A DNA stretch of 64,000 nt. It comes from Auanema rhodensis. Its lineage: Eukaryota; Nematoda; Chromadorea; Rhabditida; Rhabditidae. The notes beneath the pieces are model-generated. The model had not been told where the DNA came from, searched no databases, and saw nothing but the letters and a program-made list of their open reading frames with translations. Made by a program: the position numbers and the translations under genes. Positions 36,601 to 49,900 of this stretch are shown here, one piece after another (within the stretch, counting starts at the first letter, position 1; every line of letters starts with the position of its first letter). The stretch covers positions 20,723,638-20,787,637 of the forward strand of contig OZ059900.1 of NCBI GenBank assembly GCA_964057225.1. The letters run 5' to 3'.

Positions 36601-39600
36601 AATATTGATTAAATCGATTTTTGTTCATATGAGTCGTCAAATGCAACGAATTTCAGCGTGTTACATACTAAAATGAAGCATTTTACATGCTGAACACTAG
36701 AAAAATACAAAAACACAGTATTTCCCATGAGAAATATTTTATTATGCTGGAAAACCAGTTTTTGGAAATTTCGCTGTAAACAAGGTTTTGACTTACGATT
36801 TCATGTGTTCAAACTCATGCAATGTCAATGAAACCTAGCTCAAAATTGTTCCTACAACGTCTAGTTCCACTTTCACGACAAAAAAACAGGGGTTAGAAAA
36901 TTAAGGAAATTAGCATATTCTGAGGGCACGCCCCTTTGGGCAATATTGATTAAATCGATTTTTGTTCATATGAGTCGTCAAATGCAACGAATTTCAGCGT
37001 GTTACATACTAAAATGAAGCATTTCACATGCTGAACACTAGAAAAATACAAAAACACAGTATTTCCCATGAGAAATATTTTATTATGCTGGAAAACCAGT
37101 TTTTGGAAATTTCGCTGTAAACAAGGTTTTGACTTACGATTTCATGTGTTCAAACTCATGCAATGTCAATGAAACCTAGCTCAAAATTGTTCCTACAACG
37201 TCTAGTTCCACTTTCACGACAAAAAAACAGGGGTTAGAAAATTAAGGAAATTAGCATATTCTGAGGGCACGCCCGTTATGGCTAATATTGATTAAATCGA
37301 TTTTTGTTCATATGAGTCGTCAAATGAAACGAATTTCAGCGTGTTACATACTAAAATGAAGCATTTTACATGCTGAACACTATAAAAATACAAAAACACA
37401 GTATTTCCCATGAGAAATATTTTATTATGCTGGAAAACCAGTTTTTGGAAAGTTCGCTGTAAATAAGGTTTTGACATACGATTTCATGTGTTCAAACTCA
37501 TGCAATGTCAATGAAACCTAGCTCAAAATTGTTCGTACAACGTCTAGTTCCACTTTCACGACAAAAAAACAGGGGTTAGAAAATTAAGGAAATTAGCATA
37601 TTCTGAGGGCACGCCCCTTATGGCTAGTATTGATTAAATCGATTTTTGTTCATATGAGTCGTCAAATGCAACGAATTTCAGCGTGTTACATACTAAAATG
37701 AAGCATTTCACATGCTGAACACTAGAAAAATACAAAAACACAGTATTTCCCATGAGAAATATTTTATTATGCTGGAAAACCAGTTTTTGGAAATTTCGCT
37801 GTAAACAAGGTTTTGACTTACGATTTCATGTGTTCAAACTCATGCAATGTCAATGAAACCTAGCTCAAAATTGTTCCTACAACGTCTAGTTCCACTTTCA
37901 CGACAAAAAACAGGGGTTAGAAAATTAAGGAAATTAGCATATTCTGAGGGCACGCCCCTTATGGCTAATATTGATTAAATCGATTTTTGTTCATATGAGT
38001 CGTCAAATGCAACGAATTTCAGCGTGTTACATACTAAAATGAAGCATTTTACATGCTGAACACTAGAAAAATACAAAAACACAGTATTTCCCATGAGAAA
38101 TATTTTATTATGCTGGAAAACCAGTTTTTGGAAATTTCGCTGTAAACAAGGTTTAGACTTACGATTTCATGTGTTCAAACTCATGCAATGTCAATGAAAC
38201 CTAGCTCAAAATTGTTCCTACAACGTCTAGTTCCACTTTCACGACAAAAAAACAGGGGTTAGAAAATTAAGGAAATTAGCATATTCTGAGGGCACGCCCC
38301 TTATGGCTAATATTGATTAAATCGATTTTTGTTCATATGAGTCGTCAAATGCAACGAATTTCAGCGTGTTACATACAATGAAGCATTTCACATGCTGAAC
38401 ACTAGAAAAATACAAAAACACAGTATTTCCCATGAGAAATATTTTATTATGCTGGAAAACCAGTTTTTGGAAATTTCGCTGTAAACAAGTTTTTGACTTA
38501 CGATTTCATGTGTTCAAACTCATGCAATGTCAATGAAACCTAGCTCAAAATTGTTCCTACAACGTCTAGTTCCACTTTCACGACAAAAAAACAGGGGTTA
38601 GAAAATTAAGGAAATTAGCATATTCTGAGGGCACGCCTCTTATGGCTAATATTGATTAAATCGATTTTTGTTCATATGAGTCGTCAAATGCAACGAATTT
38701 CAGCGTGTTACATACTAAAATGAAGCATTTTACATGCTGAACACTATAAAATTACAAAAACACAGTATTTCCCATGAGAAATATTTTATTATGCTGGAAA
38801 ACCAGTTTTTGGAAATTTCGCTGTAAACAAGGTTTTGACTTACGATTTCATGTGTTCAAACTCATGCAATGTCAATGAAACCTAGCTCAAAATTGTTCCT
38901 ACAACGTCTAGTTCCACTTTCACGACAAAAAACAGGGGTTAGAAAATTAAGGAAATTAGCATATTCTGAGGGCACGCCCCTTATGGCTAATATTGATTAA
39001 ATCGATTTTTGTTCATATGAGTCGTCAAATGCAACGAATTTCAGCGTGTTACATACTAAAATGAAGCATTTTACATGCTGAACACTAGAAAAATACAAAA
39101 ACACAGTATTTCCCATGAGAAATATTTTATTATGCTGGAAAACCAGTTTTTGGAAATTTCGCTGTAAACAAGGTTTTGACTTACAATTTCATGTGTTCAA
39201 ACTCATGCAATGTCAATGAAACCTAGCTCAAAATTGTTCCTACAACGTCTAATTCCACTTTCACGACAAAAAAACAGGGGTTAGAAAATTAAGGAAATTA
39301 GCATATTCTGAGGGCACGCCCCTTATGGCTAATATTGATTAAATCGATTTTTGTTCATATGAGTCGTGAAATGCAACGAATTTCAGCGTGTTACATACTA
39401 AAATGAAGCATTTTACATGCTGAACACTAGAAAAATACAAAAACACAGTATTTCCCATGAGAAATATTTTATTATGCTGGAAAACCAGTTTTTGGAAATT
39501 TCGCTGTAAACAAGGTTTTGACTTACGATTTCATGTGTTCAAACTCATGCAATGTCAATGAAACCTAGCTCAAAATTGTTCCTACAACGTCTAGTTCCAC

Positions 39601-39670
39601 TTTCACGACAAAAAAACAGGGGTTAGAAAATTAAGGAAATTAGCATATTCTGAGGGCACGCCCCTTTGGG
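34900..39670 (-). repeat. 2388-bp seven-monomer higher-order repeat
   Basis: The tgaaacg-gacatacg series near 34904 returns near 37292 with a 2388-bp offset, including aggtttagac at 35767 and 38155. It adds monomers ending in cccctttgggcaat at 36931 and 39661, which are 2730 bp apart because the second copy has one more monomer (ttacaatttc, taattcc, gtcgtgaaatg near 39181-39370). Confidence 0.83.
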
Positions 39671-42600
39671 CAATATTGATTAAATCGATTTTTGTTCATA
39701 TGAGTCGTCAAATGCAACGAATTTCAGCGTGTTACATACTAAAATGAAGCATTTCACATGCTGAACACTAGAAAAATACAAAAACACAGTATTTCCCATG
39801 AGAAATATTTTATTATGCTGGAAAACCAGTTTTTGGAAATTTCGCTGTAAACAAGGTTTTGACTTACGATTTCATGTGTTCAAACTCATGCAATGTCAAT
39901 GAAACCTAGCTCAAAATTGTTCCTACAACGTCTAGTTCCACTTTCACGACAAAAAAACAGGGGTTAGAAAATTAAGGAAATTAGCATATTCTGAGGGCAC
40001 GCCCCTTATGGCTAATATTGATTAAATCGATTTTTGTTCATATGAGTCGTCAAATGCAACGAATTTCAGCGTGTTACATACTAAAATGAAGCATTTTACA
40101 TGCTGAACACTAGAAAAATACAAAAACACAGTATTTCTCATGAGAAATATTTTATTATGCTGGAAAACCAGTTTTTGGAAATTTCGCTGTAAACAAGGTT
40201 TTGACTTACGATTTCATGTGTTCAAACTCATGCAATGTCAATGAAACCTAGCTCAAAATTGTTTGTACAACGTCTAGTTCCACTTTCACGACAAAAAAAC
40301 AGGGGTTAGAAAATTAAGGAAATTAGCATATTCTGAGGGCACGCCCCTTATGGCTAATATTGATTAAATCGATTTTTGTTCATATGAGTCGTCAAATGCA
40401 ACGAATTTCAGCGTGTTACATACTAAAATGAAGCATTTCACATGCTGAACACTAGAAAAATACAAAAACACAGTATTTCCCATGAGAAATATTTTATTAT
40501 GCTGGAAAACCAGTTTTTGGAAATTTCGCTGTAAACAAGTTTTTGACTTACGATTTTATGTGTTCAAACTCATGCAATGTCAATGAAACCTAGCTCATAA
40601 TTGTTCCTACAACGTCTAGTTCCACTTTCACGACAAAAAAACAGGGGTTAGAAAATTAAGGAAATTAGCATATTCTGAGGGCACGCCTCTTATGGCTAAT
40701 ATTGATTAAATCGATTTTTGTTCATATGAGTCGTCAAATGCAACGAATTTCAGCGTGTTACATACTAAAATGAAGCATTTTACATGCTGAACACTATAAA
40801 AATACAAAAACACAGTATTTCCCATGAGAAATATTTTATTATGCTGGAAAACCAGTTTTTGGAAATTTCGCTGTAAACAAGGTTTTGACTTACGATTTCA
40901 TCTGTTCAAACTCATGCAATGTCAATGAAACCTAGCTCAAAATTGTTCGTACAACGTCTAGTTCCACTTTCACGACAAAAAAACAGGGGTTAGAAAATTA
41001 AGGAAATTAGCATATTCTGAGGGCACGCCCCTTATGGCTAATATTGATTAAATCGATTTTTGTTCATATGAGTAGTCAAATGCAACGAATTTCAGCGTGT
41101 CACATACTAAAATGAAGCATTTTACATGCTGAACACTAGAAAAATACAAAAACACAGTATTTCCCATGAGAAATATTTTATTATGCTGGAAAACCAGTTT
41201 TTGGAAATTTCGCTGTAAACAAGGTTTTGACTTACGATTTCATGTGTTCAAACTCATGCAATGTCAATGAAACCTAGCTCAAAATTGTTCGTACAACGTC
41301 TAGTTCCACTTTCACGACAAAAAAACAGGGGTTAGAAAATTAAGGAAATTAGCATATTCTGAGGGCACGCCCCTTATGGCTAATATTGATTAAATCGATT
41401 TTTGTTCATATGAGTCGTCAAATGCAACGAATTTCAGCGTGTTACATACTAAAATGAAGCATTTTACATGCTGAACACTAGAAAAATACAAAAACACAGT
41501 ATTTCCCATGAGAAATATTTTATTATGCTGGAAAACCAGTTTTTGGAAATTTCACTGTAAACAAGGTTTTGACTTACGATTTCATGTGTTCAAACTCATG
41601 CAATGTCAATGAAACCTATCTCAAAATTGTTCCTACAACGTCTAGTTCCACTTTCACGACAAAAAAACAGGGGTTAGAAAATTAAGGAAATTAGCATATT
41701 CTGAGGGCACGCCCCTTATGGCTAATATTGATTAAATCGATTTTTGTTCATATGAGTCGTCAAATGAAACGAATTTCAGCGTGTTACATACTAAAATGAA
41801 GCATTTTACATGCTGAACACTATAAAAATACAAAAACACAGTATTTCCCATGAGAAATATTTTATTATGCTGGAAAACCAGTTTTTGGAAATTTCGCTGT
41901 AAACAAGTTTTTGACTTACGATTTCATGTGTTCAAACTCATGCAATGTCAATGAAACCTAGCTCATAATTGTTCCTACAACGTCTAGTTCCACTTTCACG
42001 ACAAAAAAACAGGGGTTAGAAAATTAAGGAAATTAGCATATTCTGAGGGCACGCCTCTTATGGCTAATATTGATTAAATCGATTTTTGTTCATATGAGTC
42101 GTCAAATGCAACGAATTTCAGCGTGTTACATACTAAAATGAAGCATTTTACATGCTGAACACTATAAAAATACAAAAACACAGTATTTCCCATGAGAAAT
42201 ATTTTATTATGCTGGAAAACCAGTTTTTGGAAATTTCGCTGTAAACAAGGTTTTGACTTACGATTTCATCTGTTCAAACTCATGCAATGTCAATGAAACC
42301 TAGCTCAAAATTGTTCGTACAACGTCTAGTTCCACTTTCACGACAAAAAAACAGGGGTTAGAAAATTAAGGAAATTAGCATATTCTGAGGGCACGCCCCT
42401 TATGGCTAATATTGATTAAATCGATTTTTGTTCATATGAGTAGTCAAATGCAACGAATTTCAGCGTGTTACATACTAAAATGAAGCATTTTACATGCTGA
42501 ACACTAGAAAAATACAAAAACACAGTATTTCCCATGAGAAATATTTTATTATGCTGGAAAACCAGTTTTTGGAAATTTCGCTGTAAACAAGGTTTTGACT

Positions 42601-43880
42601 TACGATTTCATGTGTTCAAACTCATGCAATGTCAATGAAACCTAGCTCAAAATTGTTCGTACAACGTCTAGTTCCACTTTCACGACAAAAAAACAGGGGT
42701 TAGAAAATTAAGGAAATTAGCATATTCTGAGGGCACGCCCCTTATGGCTAATATTGATTAAATCGATTTTTGTTCATATGAGTCGTCAAATGCAACGAAT
42801 TTCAGCGTGTTACATACTAAAATGAAGCATTTTACATGCTGAACACTAGAAAAATACAAAAACACAGTATTTCCCATGAGAAATATTTTATTATGCTGGA
42901 AAACCAGTTTTTGGAAATTTCGCTGTAAACAAGGTTTTGACTTACGATTTCATGTGTTCAAACTCATGCAATGTCAATGAAACCTAGCTCAAAATTGTTC
43001 GTACAACGTCTAGTTCCACTTTCACGACAAAAAAACAGGGGTTAGAAAATTAAGGAAATTAGCATATTCTGAGGGCACGCCCCTTATGGCTAATATTGAT
43101 TAAATCGATTTTTGTTCATATGAGTAGTCAAATGCAACGAATTTCAGCGTGTTACATACTAAAATGAAGCATTTTACATGCTGAACACTAGAAAAATACA
43201 AAAACACAGTATTTCCCATGAGAAATATTTTATTATGCTGGAAAACCAGTTTTTGGAAATTTCGCTGTAAACAAGGTTTTGACTTACGATTTCATGTGTT
43301 CAAACTCATGCAATGTCAATGAAACCTAGCTCAAAATTGTTCCTACAACGTCTAGTTCCACTTTCACGACAAAAAACAGGGGTTAGAAAATTAAGGAAAT
43401 TAGCATATTCTGAGGGCACGCCCCTTATGGCTAATATTGATTAAATCGATTTTTGTTCATATGAGTCGTCAAATGCAACGAATTTCAGCGTGTTACATAC
43501 TAAAATGAAGCATTTTACATGCTGAACACTAGAAAAATACAAAAACACAGTATTTCCCATGAGAAATATTTTATTATGCTGGAAAACCAGTTTTTGGAAA
43601 TTTCGCTGTAAACAAGGTTTTGACTTACGATTTCATGTGTTCAAACTCATGCAATGTCAATGAAACCTAGCTCAAAATTGTTCCTACAACGTCTAGTTCC
43701 ACTTTCACGACAAAAAAACAGGGGTTAGAAAATTAAGGAAATTAGCATATTCTGAGGGCACGCCCCTTATGGCTAATATTGATTAAATCGATTTTTGTTC
43801 ATATGAGTCGTCAAATGCAACGAATTTCAGCGTGTTACATACTAAAATGAAGCATTTTACATGCTGAACACTAGAAAAAT
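39671..43880 (-). repeat. 1368-bp four-monomer higher-order repeat (cataattg / tcatctg / gtagtc / cctatctc)
   Basis: Monomers marked by gctcataattg with cctctt, then tcatctgttc with ttcgtac, then gagtagtcaaatg, then plain monomers and aacctatctc followed by tgaaacg. The cataattg base is at 40598 and 41966 and the tcatctg base at 40902 and 42270, each 1368 bp apart. The series starting with tctcatg, tttgtac and tttcac with gattttatg near 40110-40560 returns about 3761 bp later near 43890-44320. Confidence 0.82.
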
Positions 43881-46800
43881 ACAAAAACACAGTATTTCTC
43901 ATGAGAAATATTTTATTATGCTGGAAAACCAGTTTTTGGAAATTTCGCTGTAAACAAGGTTTTGACTTACGATTTCATGTGTTCAAACTCATGCAATGTC
44001 AATGAAACCTAGCTCAAAATTGTTTGTACAACGTCTAGTTCCACTTTCACGACAAAAAAACAGGGGTTAGAAAATTAAGGAAATTAGCATATTCTGAGGG
44101 CACGCCCCTTATGGCTAATATTGATTAAATCGATTTTTGTTCATATGAGTCGTCAAATGCAACGAATTTCAGCGTGTTACATACTAAAATGAAGCATTTC
44201 ACATGCTGAACACTAAAAAAATACAAAAACACAGTATTTCCCATGAGAAATATTTTATTATGCTGGAAAACCAGTTTTTGGAAATTTCGCTGTAAACAAG
44301 TTTTTGACTTACGATTTTATGTGTTCAAACTCATGCAATGTCAATGAAACCTAGCTCATAATTGTTCCTACAACGTCTAGTTCCACTTTCACGACAAAAA
44401 AACAGGGGTTAGAAAATTAAGGAAATTAGCATATTCTGAGGGCACGCCTCTTATGGCTAATATTGATTAAATCGATTTTTGTTCATATGAGTCGTCAAAT
44501 GCAACGAATTTCAGCGTGTTACATACTAAAATGAAGCATTTTACATGCTGAACACTATAAAAATACAAAAACACAGTATTTCCCATGAGAAATATTTTAT
44601 TATGCTGGAAAACCAGTTTTTGGAAATTTCGCTGTAAACAAGGTTTTGACTTACGATTTCATCTGTTCAAACTCATGCAATGTCAATGAAACCTAGCTCA
44701 AAATTGTTCGTACAACGTCTAGTTCCACTTTCACGACAAAAAAACAGGGGTTAGAAAATTAAGGAAATTAGCATATTCTGAGGGCACGCCCCTTATGGCT
44801 AATATTGATTAAATCGATTTTTGTTCATATGAGTCGTCAAATGCAACGAATTTCAGCGTGTTACATACTAAAATGAAGCATTTTACATGCTGAACACTAG
44901 AAAAATACAAAAACACAGTATTTCCCATGAGAAATATTTTATTATGCTGGAAAACCAGTTTTTGGAAATTTCGCTGTAAACAAGGTTTTGACTTACGATT
45001 TCATGTGTTCAAACTCATGCAATGTCAATGAAACCTATCTCAAAATTGTTCCTACAACGTCTAGTTCCACTTTCACGACAAAAAAACAGGGGTTAGAAAA
45101 TTAAGGAAATTAGCATATTCTGAGGGCACGCCCCTTATGGCTAATATTGATTAAATCGATTTTTGTTCATATGAGTCGTCAAATGAAACGAATTTCAGCG
45201 TGTTACATACTAAAATGAAGCATTTTACATGCTGAACACTATAAAAATACAAAAACACAGTATTTCCCATGAGAAATATTTTATTATGCTGGAAAACCAG
45301 TTTTTGGAAATTTCGCTGTAAACAAGTTTTTGACTTACGATTTCATGTGTTCAAACTCATGCAATGTCAATGAAACCTAGCTCATAATTGTTCCTACAAC
45401 GTCTAGTTCCACTTTCACGACAAAAAAACAGGGGTTAGAAAATTAAGGAAATTAGCATATTCTGAGGGCACGCCTCTTATGGCTAATATTGATTAAATCG
45501 ATTTTTGTTCATATGAGTCGTCAAATGCAACGAATTTCAGCGTGTTACATACTAAAATGAAGCATTTTACATGCTGAACACTATAAAAATACAAAAACAC
45601 AGTATTTCCCATGAGAAATATTTTATTATGCTGGAAAACCAGTTTTTGGAAATTTCGCTGTAAACAAGGTTTTGACTTACGATTTCATCTGTTCAAACTC
45701 ATGCAATGTCAATGAAACCTAGCTCAAAATTGTTCGTACAACGTCTAGTTCCACTTTCACGACAAAAAAACAGGGGTTAGAAAATTAAGGAAATTAGCAT
45801 ATTCTGAGGGCACGCCCCTTATGGCTAATATTGATTAAATCGATTTTTGTTCATATGAGTAGTCAAATGCAACGAATTTCAGCGTGTTACATACTAAAAT
45901 GAAGCATTTTACATGCTGAACACTAGAAAAATACAAAAACACAGTATTTCCCATGAGAAATATTTTATTATGCTGGAAAACCAGTTTTTGGAAATTTCGC
46001 TGTAAACAAGGTTTTGACTTACGATTTCATGTGTTCAAACTCATGCAATGTCAATGAAACCTAGCTCAAAATTGTTCGTACAACGTCTAGTTCCACTTTC
46101 ACGACAAAAAAACAGGGGTTAGAAAATTAAGGAAATTAGCATATTCTGAGGGCACGCCCCTTATGGCTAATATTGATTAAATCGATTTTTGTTCATATGA
46201 GTCGTCAAATGCAACGAATTTCAGCGTGTTACATACTAAAATGAAGCATTTTACATGCTGAACACTATAAAAATACAAAAACACAGTATTTCCCATGAGA
46301 AATATTTTATTATGCTGGAAAACCAGTTTTTGGAAATTTCGCTGTAAACAAGGTTTTGACTTACGATTTCATCTGTTCAAACTCATGCAATGTCAATGAA
46401 ACCTAGCTCAAAATTGTTCATACAACGTCTAGTTCCACTTTCAAGACAAAAAAACAGGGGTTAGAAAATTAAGGAAATTAGCATATTCTGAGGGCACGCC
46501 CCTTATGGCTAATATTGATTAAATCGATTTTTGTTCATATGAGTAGTCAAATGCAACGAATTTCAGCGTGTCACATACTAAAATGAAGCATTTTACATGC
46601 TGAACATTAGAAAAATACAAAAACACAGTATTTCCCATGAGAAATATTTTATTATGCTGGAAAACCAGTTTTTGGAAATTTCGCTGTAAACAAGGTTTTG
46701 ACTTACGATTTCATGTGTTCAAACTCATGCAATGTCAATGAAACCTAGCTCAAAATTGTTCGTACAACGTCTAGTTCCACTTTCACGACAAAAAAACAGG

Positions 46801-46950
46801 GGTTAGAAAATTAAGGAAATTAGCATATTCTGAGGGCACGCCCCTTATGGCTAATATTGATTAAATCGATTTTTGTTCATATGAGTCGTCAAATGCAACG
46901 AATTTCAGCGTGTTACATACTAAAATGAAGCATTTTACATGCTGAACACT
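43881..46950 (-). repeat. Mixed 1026- and 1368-bp units of the same monomer types
   Basis: The cataattg mark is at 44359 and 45385, three monomers apart, because one gtagtc monomer is missing from the first unit. Private changes include actaaaaaaatac near 44213, ttcatacaac near 46418, cactttcaagac near 46436 and gaacattag near 46605. Confidence 0.78.
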
Positions 46951-49900
46951 AGAAAAATACAAAAACACAGTATTTCCCATGAGAAATATTTTATTATGCT
47001 GGAAAACCAGTTTTTGGAAATTTCGCTGTAAACAAGGTTTTGACTTACGATTTCATGTGTTCAAACTCATGCAATGTCAATGAAACCTATCTCAAAATTG
47101 TTCCTACAACGTCTAGTTCCACTTTCACGACAAAAAAACAGGGGTTAGAAAATTAAGGAAATTAGCATATTCTGAGGGCACGCCCCTTATGGCTAATATT
47201 GATTAAATCGATTTTTGTTCATATGAGTCGTCAAATGAAACGAATTTCAGCGTGTTACATACTAAAATGAAGCATTTTACATGCTGAACACTATAAAAAT
47301 ACAAAAACACAGTATTTCCCATGAGAAATATTTTATTATGCTGGAAAACCAGTTTTTGGAAATTTCGCTGTAAACAAGTTTTTGACTTACGATTTCATGT
47401 GTTGAAACTCATGCAATGTTAATGAAACCTAGCTCATAATTGTTCCTACAACGTCTAGTTCCACTTTCACGACAAAAAAACAGGGGTTAGAAAATTAAGG
47501 AAATTAGCATATTCTGAGGGCACGCCTCTTATGGCTAATATTGATTAAATCGATTTTTGTTCATATGAGTCGTCAAATGCAACGAATTTCAGCGTGTTAC
47601 ATACTAAAATGAAGCATTTTACATGCTGAACACTATAAAAATACAAAAACACAGTATTTCCCATGAGAAATATTTTATTATGCTGGAAAACCAGTTTTTG
47701 GAAATTTCGCTGTAAACAAGGTTTTGACTTACGATTTCATCTGTTCAAACTCATGCAATGTCAATGAAACCTAGCTCAAAATTGTTCGTACAACGTCTAG
47801 TTCCACTTTCACGACAAAAAAACAGGGGTTAGAAAATTAAGGAAATTAGCATATTCTGAGGGCACGCCCCTTATGGCTAATATTGATTAAATCGATTTTT
47901 GTTCATATGAGTAGTCAAATGCAACGAATTTCAGCGTGTTACATACTAAAATGAAGCATTTTACATGCTGAACACTAGAAAAATACAAAAACACAGTATT
48001 TCCCATGAGAAATATTTTATTATGCTGGAAAACCAGTTTTTGGAAATTTCGCTGTAAACAAGGTTTTGACTTACGATTTCATCTGTTCAAACTCATGCAA
48101 TGTCAATGAAACCTAGCTCAAAATTGTTCGTACAACGTCTAGTTCCACTTTCACGACAAAAAAACAGGGGTTAGAAAATTAAGGAAATTAGCATATTCTG
48201 AGGGCACGCCCCTTATGGCTAATATTGATTAAATCGATTTTTGTTCATATGAGTCGTCAAATGCAACGAATTTCAGCGTGTTACATACTAAAATGAAGCA
48301 TTTTACATGCTGAACACTAGAAAAATACAAAAACACAGTATTTCCCATGAGAAATATTTTATTATACTGGAAACCAGTTTTTGGAATTTTCGCTGTAAAC
48401 AAGGTTTTGACTTACGATTTCATGTGTTCAAACTCATGCAATGTCAATGAAACCTAGCTCAAAATTGTTCCTACAACGTCTAGTTCCACTTTCACGACAA
48501 AAAAACAGGGGTTAGAAAATTAAGGAAATTAGCATATTCTGAGGGCACGCCCTTTATGGCTAATATTGATTAAATCGATTTTTGTTCATATGGGTCGTCA
48601 AATGCAACGAATTTCAGCGTGTTACATACTAAAATGAAGCATTTTACATGCTGAACACTATAAAAATACAAAAACACAGTATTTCCCATGAGAAATATTT
48701 TATTATGCTGGAAAACCAGTTTTTGGAAATTTCGCTGTAAACAAGGTTTTGACTTACGATTTCATGTGTTCAAACTCATGCAATGTCAATGAAACCTAGC
48801 TCAAAATTGTTCCTACAACGTCTAGTTCCACTTTCACGACAAAAAAACAGGGGTTAGAAAATTAAGGAAATTAGCATATTCTGAGGGCACGCCCCTTATG
48901 GCTAATATTGATTAAATCGATTTTTGTTCATATGAGTAGTCAAATGCAACGAATTTCAGCGTGTTACATACTAAAATGAAGCATTTTACATGCTGAACAC
49001 TAGAAAAATACAAAAACACAGTATTTCCCATGAGAAATATTTTATTATGCTGGAAAACCAGTTTTTGGAAATTTCGCTGTAAACAAGGTTTTGACTTACG
49101 ATTTCATGTGTTCAAACTCATGCAATGTCAATGAAACCTAGCTCAAAACTGTTCCTACAACGTCTAGTTCCACTTTCACGACAAAAAAACAGGGGTTAGA
49201 AAATTAAGGAAATTAGCATATTCTGAGGGCACGCCCCTTATGGCTAATATTGATTAAATCGATTTTTGTTCATATGAGTCGTCAAATGCAACGAATTTCA
49301 GCGTGTTACATACTAAAATGAAGCATTTTACATGCTGAACACTATAAAAATACAAAAACACAGTATTTCCCATGAGAAATATTTTATTATGCTGGAAAAC
49401 CAGTTTTTGGAAATTTCGCTGTAAACAAGGTTTTGACTTACGATTTCATGTGTTCAAACTCATGCAATGTCAATGAAACCTAGCTCATAATTGTTCCTAC
49501 AACGTCTAGTTCCACTTTCACGACAAAAAAACAGGGGTTAGAAAATTAAGGAAATTAGCATATTCTGAGGGCACGCCTCTTATGGCTAATATTGATTAAA
49601 TCGATTTTTGTTCATATGAGTCGTCAAATGCAACGAATTTCAGCGTGTTACATACTAAAATGAAGCATTTTACATGCTGAACACTATAAAAATACAAAAA
49701 CACAGTATTTCCCATGAGAAATATTTTATTATGCTGGAAAACCAGTTTTTGGAAATTTCGCTGTAAACAAGGTTTTGACTTACGATTTCATGTGTTCAAA
49801 CTCATGCAATGTCAATGAAACCTAGCTCAAAATTGTTCGTACAACGTCTAGTTCCACTTTCACGACAAAAAAACAGGGGTTAGAAAATTAAGGAAATTAG

